6,232 nt of DNA from Faecalimonas sp. (GTDB lineage Bacteria; Bacillota_A; Clostridia; Lachnospirales; Lachnospiraceae). The number at the start of each line of letters is the position of its first letter. The stretch's first letter is position 1. Below, in pieces: positions 1 through 5,307 of this stretch. The notes under the pieces are model-generated. The model ran no database searches and was not told the origin of the DNA. It saw nothing but the letters and a program-made list of their open reading frames with translations. A program made the position numbers and the translations under genes. The stretch is from NCBI GenBank assembly GCA_026169575.1, contig JAPFCT010000351.1, forward strand, positions 1-6,232, given 5' to 3'.

Positions 1-1167
1 CATTTGACGATGGGTATGACTTGCCGGATGAAGAACAGAAGTTCTTGCATCTGCCACATGGGTAACGATCGCAGCCATCTGAAGATGATCCATCATCGCT
101 ACTGCGCCGTCTCTTCCTGCCTTCAGACCAAAAGAAATAACGCCGCATGTTCCATTCGGCATATATTTCCGGGCGAGGTCATGGTATTTATTTCCTTCTA
201 GTCCCGCATAATTTACCCATGCCACTTTTCCGTGACTTTCAAGATATTCTGCCACTTTCTGTGCATTTTCACAGTGTCTCTCCACTCGGAGGCACAACGT
301 TTCCAGTCCGATATTTAATAAAAACGCATTTTGCGGAGACTGGATCGATCCAAGATCACGCATCAGCTGTGCAGTCGCCTTCTGGATATACGCAAGTTTT
401 CCAAACCGTTCTGTGTAAATTACACCGTGATATGTTTCATCCGGTGTAGTCAGTCCCGGAAATTTCTCTTTTGCGGCATCCCAGTCAAAATTTCCGCTGT
501 CCACAATGCAGCCTCCGACACAAGTCGCATGTCCATCCATATATTTTGTCGTAGAATGTGTGACAATGTCTGCGCCCCACTCAAATGGACGACAGTTTAC
601 CGGAGTTGCAAAAGTATTATCAACGATCAGCGGAACCTGATGCGCATGTGCCGCTTTCGCAAATTTTTCAATGTCAAGTACAACAAGCGATGGATTGGAA
701 ATCGTCTCTCCAAATACGGCTTTTGTGTTGTCGCAAAATGCTGCATGTAACTCTTCTTCCGTGGCATCCGGATCTACGAATGTCGCTTCGATTCCCATTT
801 TTTTCAGCGTATGCGCATATAAATTGTAAGTTCCCCCATAGAGCGCTGACGCACATACAATATGATCTCCTGCCTCTGCAATATTCATGATTGCATAAAA
901 ATTAGCAGCCTGTCCGGAAGAAGTAAGCATCGCTGCAACTCCGCCTTCAAGGTCACAGATTTTTGCTGCAACAGCATCATTTGTAGGATTCTGAAGTCTT
1001 GTATAGAAATATCCCGCTTCTTCCAGATCAAACAAACGCCCCATCTGTTCGCTGGATTCATACTTAAATGTTGTACTTTGGTAAATCGGAAGTACTCTGG
1101 CTTCTCCGTTTTTCGGTTTCCAGCCTGACTGAATACATTTTGTCTCTGGTCTGTAATTATTGCTCAT
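1..1167 (-). CDS. metY: O-acetylhomoserine sulfhydrylase (homocysteine synthase), C-terminus cut by window edge
   Basis: This is a PLP-dependent enzyme of the Cys/Met metabolism family. It most likely makes homocysteine from O-acetylhomoserine and sulfide in the cytoplasm, feeding methionine synthesis. The frame is open from the ATG at 1167 to the window start, giving 389 residues; the family usually has about 425-430, so roughly 40 C-terminal residues lie outside. Visible marks are YTRLQNPTN near residue 55 (phosphate and substrate contacts), SALYGGTYNL, VDNTFATP (the Asp that pairs with the PLP ring nitrogen), and THSTTKYMDGH, whose Lys208 is the expected Schiff-base lysine. The start is supported by AGGAGG at 1175-1180, 7 nt upstream. 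It has its own promoter and sits behind a terminator, so it is probably not part of the upstream transcript. Cystathionine gamma-synthase or methionine gamma-lyase are relatives, but length and the N-terminal ETKCIQSGW region favour MetY. Sulfide specificity is inferred, not seen. Confidence 0.9.
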   Translation of the reverse strand, partial: MSNNYRPETKCIQSGWKPKNGEARVLPIYQSTTFKYESSEQMGRLFDLEEAGYFYTRLQNPTNDAVAAKICDLEGGVAAMLTSSGQAANFYAIMNIAEAGDHIVCASALYGGTYNLYAHTLKKMGIEATFVDPDATEEELHAAFCDNTKAVFGETISNPSLVVLDIEKFAKAAHAHQVPLIVDNTFATPVNCRPFEWGADIVTHSTTKYMDGHATCVGGCIVDSGNFDWDAAKEKFPGLTTPDETYHGVIYTERFGKLAYIQKATAQLMRDLGSIQSPQNAFLLNIGLETLCLRVERHCENAQKVAEYLESHGKVAWVNYAGLEGNKYHDLARKYMPNGTCGVISFGLKAGRDGAVAMMDHLQMAAIVTHVADARTSVLHPASHTHRQM

Positions 1168-1202
1168 CTTTTTGCCTCCTGCGTATTCATTCTGATTTTT
1201 TA

Positions 1203-1215
1203 ACTAGAATCTAGT
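1203..1215. promoter_or_regulatory. Candidate operator: perfect 6-1-6 palindrome over the metY promoter
   Basis: ACTAGA-A-TCTAGT is a perfect inverted repeat with a one-base centre. It overlaps the last bases of the metY -10 hexamer and covers the expected transcription start, the classic place for a repressor to block polymerase. No matching regulator gene is in the window, and I cannot assign the site to a known family. Chance is possible because the sequence is AT-rich, but the position makes function plausible. Confidence 0.45.
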
Positions 1216-1241
1216 ATACCATTCAGAAAATATTTACACAA
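1213..1241 (-). promoter_or_regulatory. metY promoter, extended -10 type
   Basis: On the minus strand, TATACT (1213-1218) is preceded by TG-G, an extended -10. A weaker -35, TTGTGT (1236-1241), lies exactly 17 nt upstream. The predicted start falls near 1206, giving a leader of about 40 nt. That is too short for a SAM riboswitch or T-box, so any sulfur control here would have to come from a DNA-binding protein. Confidence 0.65.
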
Positions 1242-1297
1242 GAGTTATCTTTTTCATCTTTTGGCATAATTTTATAACTGGAATTTTTTGAAATCAA

Positions 1298-1315
1298 TCT
1301 GTTCTTCAGAACAGA
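1298..1315. repeat. Perfect 8-bp inverted repeat with 2-nt centre
   Basis: TCTGTTCT-TC-AGAACAGA is a perfect palindrome in the gap between the coiled-coil gene and metY, about 57 bp upstream of the metY -35. Neither strand has a T-run directly after it, so it is not a standard intrinsic terminator. It could be a protein binding site or a small hairpin in read-through RNA. The role is unknown. Confidence 0.4.
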
Positions 1316-1330
1316 GTAGAGATAGATTTT

Positions 1331-1377
1331 AAGAAAAAGACAATCCGCAAGCACCTGCATCAGATGCTTTTGACGGA
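1331..1377 (-). terminator. Probable intrinsic terminator after the coiled-coil gene
   Basis: About 45 bp past the stop of the coiled-coil gene, the minus-strand RNA can fold TCCG/CGGA (1344-1347 with 1374-1377), then AAGCA/TGCTT after an uneven internal loop, then CTG/CAG around a CAT loop. The stem is followed on the minus strand by TTGTCTTTTTCTT. The stem is imperfect, so strength is uncertain, but position and U-rich tail fit a terminator separating this gene from metY. Confidence 0.5.
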
Positions 1378-1420
1378 CTCAGAAGAAATAAAATTTTTGA
1401 TCAGATTACTTAGGAATTGC

Positions 1421-1774
1421 TTATATGACCTTAAATTGCAGACTTTCAAACTTTCTGTTCGTTTTTTCCTGCACTCTGTCAATTTCGCTTAAAATCATGT
1501 TTTCAGATTTGTGCAAATCATCTTTGGTTGCCATTGTAGATTCAATCTGGTCAAGACGTTCTTCTACTTTATCGAGGTGCTTTTCTACTTTATCGAGGTG
1601 CTTTTCTACTTTATCGAGACGCTTTTCTACTTTATCGAGACGTTCATCTATTTTGCCGAGATGGACATCCATCTGATTGAGTCTGTCATTCATAGTCGAT
1701 ATGGTTCCGGTAATTGGTTCCAGTTTTTGATCGATCAGATCTGAAATTGCCTGCAGCAATGTGTTTTCATTCAT
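1421..1774 (-). CDS. Small coiled-coil protein with heptad repeats, function unknown
   Basis: The product has 117 residues and I do not recognise a named family. From about residue 32 to 81 it forms one unbroken coiled coil: a-positions L32, L39, L46, L53, L60, L67, L74 and M81, with d-positions M35, I42, V49, V56, V63, V70 and I77. The central heptads read RLDKVEK or HLDKVEK, with basic g and acidic e residues that can form salt bridges. Leu at a with beta-branched residues at d is the pattern linked with four-stranded bundles in GCN4 model peptides, so a tetramer is a reasonable guess. Residues 1-30 and 83-117 look helical and polar. There is no signal peptide or membrane segment, so it should be cytoplasmic. 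The start is well supported by AGGAGG at 1783-1788, 8 nt upstream, and by its own promoter. Similar short KVEKRLD proteins are common in Firmicutes and often unassigned. It probably acts by oligomerising or as a spacer; nothing more can be said. Confidence 0.85.
   Translation of the reverse strand: MNENTLLQAISDLIDQKLEPITGTISTMNDRLNQMDVHLGKIDERLDKVEKRLDKVEKHLDKVEKHLDKVEERLDQIESTMATKDDLHKSENMILSEIDRVQEKTNRKFESLQFKVI
1541..1666. repeat. 21-bp tandem repeat, six units, inside the coiled-coil gene
   Basis: Six units of 21 bp run in frame, each coding for one heptad. The four central units (1562-1645) are nearly identical, with the first two the same over all 21 bases and the others differing at a few positions. 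The outer units (1541-1561 and 1646-1666) are clearly diverged. The gradient from identical centre to worn edges suggests recent duplication. Gain or loss of units would change rod length by about 1 nm per heptad without breaking the frame. Confidence 0.85.
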
Positions 1775-1808
1775 AGCATTCTCCTCCTTCCGTATTCTTG
1801 ATACAACT

Positions 1809-1837
1809 ATAGTAGCATATGCCCATAGCCGTGTAAA
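1809..1837 (-). promoter_or_regulatory. Promoter of the coiled-coil gene
   Basis: On the minus strand, -35 TTTACA (1832-1837, five of six consensus bases) is followed by a 17-nt spacer and -10 TACTAT (1809-1814), with a TG one base upstream giving an extended -10. The start would be near 1802, leaving a leader of under 30 nt that carries the AGGAGG site. Confidence 0.7.
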
Positions 1838-1848
1838 GTGTTATTCAT

Positions 1849-1938
1849 TTGCAGCTAAAAAACAAGATAGCCGCGCTGGATGCCATACTGAAATATCTGG
1901 AAAAAACTGTGGATCACAAGGAAAAGGCAACAGAATAA
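1849..1938 (+). pseudogene. Possible 3' remnant of a plus-strand gene
   Basis: A plus-strand frame open from 1837 to the TAA at 1936-1938 encodes a helical, charged peptide beginning LQLKNKIAAL from a possible TTG at 1849 and ending EKATE. Its composition resembles the C-terminal dimerisation helix of regulators such as the MerR family, but this is only a loose likeness. There is no ATG and no convincing ribosome binding site, and a stop lies at 1834-1836. The stop codon sits in the left arm of the following hairpin, which on the plus strand ends in seven T residues, as if the hairpin once also ended a plus-strand gene. At this length the frame could be accidental. Confidence 0.2.
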
Positions 1939-1970
1939 ATTGATCTTTTCCAAACATTCTGTCGCCTTTT
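1922..1970 (-). terminator. Intrinsic terminator after yebC, possibly bidirectional
   Basis: Arms at 1922-1936 and 1956-1970 form a 15-position stem around a 19-nt loop. In minus-strand RNA, the single odd position becomes a G-U wobble, so the stem is continuous. In plus-strand RNA the same position is an A-C mismatch. The minus strand ends GCCTTTTCC, while the plus strand ends in a longer T-run. The better pairing fits its place about 60 bp past the yebC stop. Confidence 0.75.
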
Positions 1971-2032
1971 TTTCAGTTATTTTTTATCTTTTACAAATTC
2001 GCAGGCATTCTTACCGCTACATCCTTAAATTT

Positions 2033-2764
2033 CTATTCATCCCAGTTATGGTACACTTCCTGCACATCATCATCTTCTTCAAGCAGGTCCAGTGTCTTCT
2101 GGATATTTTTCAGATCCTGCTCATCTGTCAATTCTACCCAGGTCTGTGGGATCATTGTCACTTCTGCATTTGCCATCGGGATTCCTGCTTCTTCCAGCTT
2201 TAAACGTACCTCACTGAAATCTTCCGGTACTGTCAGTACTTCATAGCTGTCTTCTTCCTCTACAAAGTCTTCTGCTCCTGCATCTAACGCAAGCATCATC
2301 AGTTCATCGGAGTCCATCTCGCACTCTTCTTTATCGATGATGATCTGACCTTTTTCGTCAAACATGAAGGAAACACATCCTGGCGTTCCTACGTTTCCGT
2401 TTCCTTTTGTAAAAGCATTGCGGACATTGGAAGCCGTACGGTTCTTATTATCTGTCAGCGCCTTAACGATGATTGCTGTTCCGTTTGGTCCATATCCTTC
2501 GTATGTAATGTGTTCATAGTTGTCTGCAGAGCCTTCGCCTGCTGCTTTCTTAATACTGCGGTCAATGTTATCGTTAGGCATATTGTTTGCTTTTGCTTTT
2601 GCGATCACATCACGGAGACGGCTGTTATTGGCCGGATCCGGTCCGCCCCCTTCTTTTACTGCTACTGCTAGTTCTCTTCCGATCTTTGTAAAGATCTTTC
2701 CTTTTGCAGCATCATTTTTTTCCTTTTTATGCTTAATATTTGCAAATTTTGAATGTCCTGACAT
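2033..2764 (-). CDS. yebC: YebC/PmpR family protein (TACO1 homologue)
   Basis: The product has 243 residues, the full usual length. It opens with the family signature [14 protein letters not shown] and contains [20 protein letters not shown] and the conserved YEGYGPNG stretch near residue 88, followed by [10 protein letters not shown]. The acidic C-terminal third ends in VYHNWDE. The family was long annotated as a DNA-binding transcriptional regulator (PmpR in Pseudomonas). The mitochondrial homologue TACO1 is a translational activator, and more recent work points to a role in helping ribosomes through proline-rich stretches. I cannot decide between these from sequence. The ATG at 2764 is supported by AAGAGG at 2773-2778, 8 nt upstream. 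It starts 45 bp after the CBS gene but has its own strong promoter, and a terminator follows. In many bacteria yebC lies next to ruvC; that linkage is absent here. Confidence 0.95.
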   Translation of the reverse strand: MSGHSKFANIKHKKEKNDAAKGKIFTKIGRELAVAVKEGGGPDPANNSRLRDVIAKAKANNMPNDNIDRSIKKAAGEGSADNYEHITYEGYGPNGTAIIVKALTDNKNRTASNVRNAFTKGNGNVGTPGCVSFMFDEKGQIIIDKEECEMDSDELMMLALDAGAEDFVEEEDSYEVLTVPEDFSEVRLKLEEAGIPMANAEVTMIPQTWVELTDEQDLKNIQKTLDLLEEDDDVQEVYHNWDE

Positions 2765-2800
2765 GACTCTAACCTCTTTCTATTTTGTATTCACTGCTAT

Positions 2801-2829
2801 ATTCTAGCACTAATCTTCGATCTTTTCAA
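2801..2829 (-). promoter_or_regulatory. yebC promoter inside the 3' end of the CBS gene
   Basis: On the minus strand, -35 TTGAAA (2824-2829) and -10 TAGAAT (2801-2806) each match five of six consensus bases. The spacer is exactly 17 nt, and TG-C upstream of the -10 makes it an extended type. The -35 lies in the last codons of the CBS gene. The expected start near 2794 gives a leader of about 30 nt. This is the best-looking promoter in the window. Confidence 0.75.
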
Positions 2830-3661
2830 CTTCAACTGATTCGATCATATTATTATCTACACACAAGATCCGGAAACAGTAGGAATCGTATTCTACCTCA
2901 CAGGTTTCATTTTCGGATGGAATCCGCTCCAGCTTCGAAATCAAAAATCCGTTCAACGTCTCATTTTCCTCATCTTCAATCTCAATTTCTAAAAGCTCCT
3001 CCAGTTCTTCCAGCGTTATCTTCCCCTTGACAAGATAAGTCCCGTTTTCCTGACGGGCATATAACGTTTCTTCCTCGTCATATTCATCAAAAATATTTCC
3101 GACGATCTCCTCTATGATATCTTCCATCGCCACGATCCCGGCTGTCTGTCCATATTCATCCAGTACGATGAATAAGTGATTTTTCTCTGTGTTCATCTGC
3201 TTAAACAGTCTGCATAACCCTTTTGTCTCAGGGATAAAACTAACCTCCCGCAGACAGTCTTTCAGCTCCCTGACTTTCACCGGACGAAGTTCTTTGTTCA
3301 GATAATATTTCATCGCATCTCTTAGATGGATCGTGCCGATGATATCATCGATATCTTCCTCGTAAACAGGAAATCGCGTAAATCGTTCATCTAACATAAA
3401 CTGCAGCGCATGTTCCAGTGTCTCACTTCCGTCTACCGCCACGATATCTTTTCGGTGCGTCATAATATCCCTGGCATTTTTTTCACTGTACCGCAGTACA
3501 TTTTTGATCATGCGCACTTCATTCTCTTCCAGATAGTTCTGACTTCCGCATTCTTCCAGCACATGTTCAACGGTCTCCCGCACTTCTTCTTTGCTTTCCG
3601 GGCTTTCTCCGGATAATATCTGCTTTAAAATTTTCCACAGACGCCTATCGTCTTCCATCAT
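2810..3661 (-). CDS. CBS-pair protein with CorC/HlyC C-terminal domain, no membrane domain
   Basis: The product has 283 residues, or 282 if the second Met is used. The order is a polar helical N-terminus (1-60), CBS 1 (about 63-122, starting ARDIMTHRKDIVAVD), CBS 2 (about 131-190, with FIVLDEYGQTAGIVAMEDIIEEIVGNIFDEYD), and a C-terminal CorC/HlyC domain (about 199-280). CBS pairs usually bind adenine nucleotides, and the family is linked to Mg2+/Co2+ efflux or tolerance; the old name haemolysin is misleading. Most Gram-positive members carry an N-terminal DUF21 membrane domain; none is here, so the layout resembles Escherichia coli CorC, and the protein should be soluble or peripherally bound. 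It starts 11-14 bp after mazF, so the two are very likely co-transcribed and perhaps translationally coupled. Ion specificity cannot be read from the sequence. Confidence 0.9.
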   Translation of the reverse strand: MMEDDRRLWKILKQILSGESPESKEEVRETVEHVLEECGSQNYLEENEVRMIKNVLRYSEKNARDIMTHRKDIVAVDGSETLEHALQFMLDERFTRFPVYEEDIDDIIGTIHLRDAMKYYLNKELRPVKVRELKDCLREVSFIPETKGLCRLFKQMNTEKNHLFIVLDEYGQTAGIVAMEDIIEEIVGNIFDEYDEEETLYARQENGTYLVKGKITLEELEELLEIEIEDEENETLNGFLISKLERIPSENETCEVEYDSYCFRILCVDNNMIESVEVEKIED

Positions 3662-3664
3662 TTA

Positions 3665-3670
3665 CTCCTT
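3665..3670 (-). promoter_or_regulatory. Ribosome binding site that favours the second ATG of the CBS gene
   Basis: AAGGAG lies only 3 nt from the first ATG (3661) but 6 nt from the second (3658). The latter spacing is nearer the normal range, so translation probably starts at 3658, giving 282 residues. The site begins just past the mazF stop at 3673-3675, so ribosomes leaving mazF could feed into this start. Confidence 0.55.
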
Positions 3671-3672
3671 TA

Positions 3673-4020
3673 CTATGTATGAAGCTCCAGGCTGATCCTC
3701 AAAGCTTCATTGACTTTTTTCATTAGTTCCTGATCCAGATGGCAAACCTGCTCTCTGAGTCTTTGCTTGTCAATCGTGCGGACCTGCTCCAACAGTACCA
3801 CTGAATTTTTTACCAGCCTGCACTTTTTTGCATCGATCTCGATGTGTGTCGGCAATTTTGCCTTGTTCATCTTCGATGTGATGGCAGCACAGATGACAGT
3901 CGGACTATGTTTGTTCCCAATATCATTCTGTATGATCAGAACTGGTCTGATCCCTCCCTGCTCAGATCCGACAACCGGACTTAAATCTGCATAAAAAATA
4001 TCCCCTCGTTTTACAATCAC
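3673..4020 (-). CDS. ndoA: MazF/EndoA-type mRNA interferase, no adjacent antitoxin
   Basis: This is a sequence-specific endoribonuclease of the MazF family that cleaves mRNA; Bacillus subtilis EndoA cuts within UACAU. The protein is very close to Endo[42 protein letters not shown] and [12 protein letters not shown] place the start at GTG 4020, giving 115 residues beginning (M)IVKRGD like EndoA (116). With this numbering, catalytic Arg25 and Thr48 fall at the EndoA positions, and both are present, so the toxin should be active. An in-frame TTG at 4044 would add eight residues but has no well-placed ribosome binding site. In B. subtilis an antitoxin gene (ndoAI) sits between alr and ndoA; here the gap is only 79 bp and cannot hold one. 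The CBS gene follows closely. Regulation by its partner cannot be seen in this window. Confidence 0.93.
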   Translation of the reverse strand: MIVKRGDIFYADLSPVVGSEQGGIRPVLIIQNDIGNKHSPTVICAAITSKMNKAKLPTHIEIDAKKCRLVKNSVVLLEQVRTIDKQRLREQVCHLDQELMKKVNEALRISLELHT

Positions 4021-4030
4021 TCTGTTCACA

Positions 4031-4034
4031 CTCC
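4031..4034 (-). promoter_or_regulatory. Ribosome binding site supporting the GTG start of mazF
   Basis: GGAG lies 10 nt upstream of GTG 4020. It overlaps the extended reading from TTG 4044 and is only 1 nt from another in-frame GTG at 4029, so it best serves 4020. A weak core, slightly long spacing and a GTG start would together keep toxin translation low, which may matter where no antitoxin is encoded beside it. Confidence 0.5.
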
Positions 4035-4099
4035 GATTCTTCAAGATACAAACAGTATTTCCTCTTTTCTCGGATGTATTCTTTCGAGCTTTATTTTAT

Positions 4100-5266
4100 T
4101 TAAGCAAAATAATCTACCTGTTCTTCGATTTTTCCATTCTGCATATAGACACGCGGGATGCGCTTTCCAAGATCACAGACAAACTCATAGTTAAATCTGC
4201 CTGACAGCTCACTTAATGTTTCAACCGGAAGATATTCCTCCTGATCCCTGCCGATCAGCGTCACTTTATCCCCGAATTTTGCATCCGGGATCTCTGAGAC
4301 ATCTACCATAAACTGATCCATGCAGATTCTTCCGATGATCGGCGCCTTTTTCCCGCGGATCAAGACATAACCGTTATCAGAGAGGCTTCTTGGATAACCA
4401 TCCCCATATCCGATCGGGATTGTCGCGATCCGCATCGGATGCTGCGACACGAAATCACCGCCATAACTTACCGGGGTTCCTGCAGGGATATCCTTTACAA
4501 ATGCAATATGGCTTTTCAAAGAGAGCGCAGGCTTTAACTGCACCGCTTCTTTATTTACCTCCTCCGAAGGATAGAGCCCGTAAATGGCAATTCCCGCGCG
4601 GACCAGATTGTAATCTGCTTTCCGGACATCTATGATCCCCGCACTGTTGGAGGCGTGAACATATGGGAATGATACCCCTTTTTCTGCCAGCGCCTTTGTC
4701 ATCCATTCAAATTTTTCCAACTGCATCTCTGTAAATGTTTTATCTTTTTCATCGGCTTTTGCAAAATGAGTGAACACGCCCTCCAAAACCAGATTTGGAA
4801 GAGCAGCTATCTCACAGATTTCCCTGACGCTGTTTTCTTCTATCGGAAATCCAAGTCTTGCCATTCCGGTATCCAGTTTAATATGTACATACGCCTGCTC
4901 CCCTTTTTCAACTGCCAGGGCAGAAATCGCTTCTGCCATCTCCTTTGTATAGACATTCATGCGGATCTCATGCTCGAGCATTTCCGGATACTGGTCCGGG
5001 AAAATACAGCCAAGAACAAGGATCGGCTTCTGGATCTCTGCTGCCCGGAGCACAACTGCCTCATCCAGCGTTGCCACCGCATATCCCCACACATAATCAT
5101 AGGATTCCAGCATGGAGGCAACCTGCACTGCTCCGTGCCCGTAGCCATCCGTTTTGATCACAGCAACGATCTCTGTTCCTTCCCTGATGTTCTTTTTCAT
5201 CTGTTCCATATTCCATGCTACCGCATCTAAATCTATTTTTGCGTATACTCTGCTATAAGTCTTCAT
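4100..5266 (-). CDS. alr: Alanine racemase
   Basis: This PLP enzyme interconverts L- and D-alanine in the cytoplasm and supplies D-alanine for peptidoglycan. The product has 388 residues, the normal length. Lys38 in AVIKTDGYGHG is the PLP lysine. Many homologues read KADAYGHG, so TDG is a mild variant. Lys130 in HIKLDTGMARLGF matches the lysine that is carbamylated in the Geobacillus enzyme, and Arg223 in VRAGIAIYG contacts the ring nitrogen. Tyr268 in VSYGG is the second catalytic base, supplied across the dimer. GYGDGYPR, RICMDQFMVDV and the ending NYEFVCDLGKRIPRVY are family marks. The ATG at 5266 has TAAGGGG at 5274-5280, 7 nt upstream. It sits 41 bp after nnr and 79-80 bp before mazF, a classic Firmicutes arrangement, and is probably in the same transcript. 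All key residues are intact. Confidence 0.97.
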   Translation of the reverse strand: MKTYSRVYAKIDLDAVAWNMEQMKKNIREGTEIVAVIKTDGYGHGAVQVASMLESYDYVWGYAVATLDEAVVLRAAEIQKPILVLGCIFPDQYPEMLEHEIRMNVYTKEMAEAISALAVEKGEQAYVHIKLDTGMARLGFPIEENSVREICEIAALPNLVLEGVFTHFAKADEKDKTFTEMQLEKFEWMTKALAEKGVSFPYVHASNSAGIIDVRKADYNLVRAGIAIYGLYPSEEVNKEAVQLKPALSLKSHIAFVKDIPAGTPVSYGGDFVSQHPMRIATIPIGYGDGYPRSLSDNGYVLIRGKKAPIIGRICMDQFMVDVSEIPDAKFGDKVTLIGRDQEEYLPVETLSELSGRFNYEFVCDLGKRIPRVYMQNGKIEEQVDYFA

Positions 5267-5307
5267 AAATCTGCCCCTTACTGCTTTTTTATTTTCTCTT
5301 GCATGTT

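Noticed and set aside
331..750. A 139-codon plus-strand open frame antisense to metY
   Set aside because: It is opposite the conserved PLP-lysine region of metY, has no ribosome binding site that stands out, and has the composition of an antisense shadow.
1168..1212. SAM riboswitch or T-box leader for metY
   Set aside because: The leader from the predicted start to the ATG is only about 40 nt, and the upstream gap has no multi-helix fold or K-turn pattern that I can see.
1298..1315. LexA (SOS) box
   Set aside because: The Gram-positive LexA site is GAAC-N4-GTTC; here the half-sites are in the opposite order, GTTC-N4-GAAC.
1223..1360. A minus-strand frame of 45 residues between the coiled-coil gene and metY
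   Set aside because: It begins inside the terminator stem, has no ribosome binding site, is AT-rich and runs over the metY -35 region. It is most likely accidental.
4021..4099. A short or overlapping antitoxin gene between alr and mazF
   Set aside because: The space is under 80 bp, with no ATG-led frame behind a ribosome binding site. MazE or EndoAI proteins need about 80 residues or more.
4766..5230. A 154-codon plus-strand open frame antisense to alr
   Set aside because: It lies wholly opposite a clear alanine racemase gene with all catalytic residues. Its translation is rich in Cys, His and Phe with no domain signal, typical of a mirrored frame.
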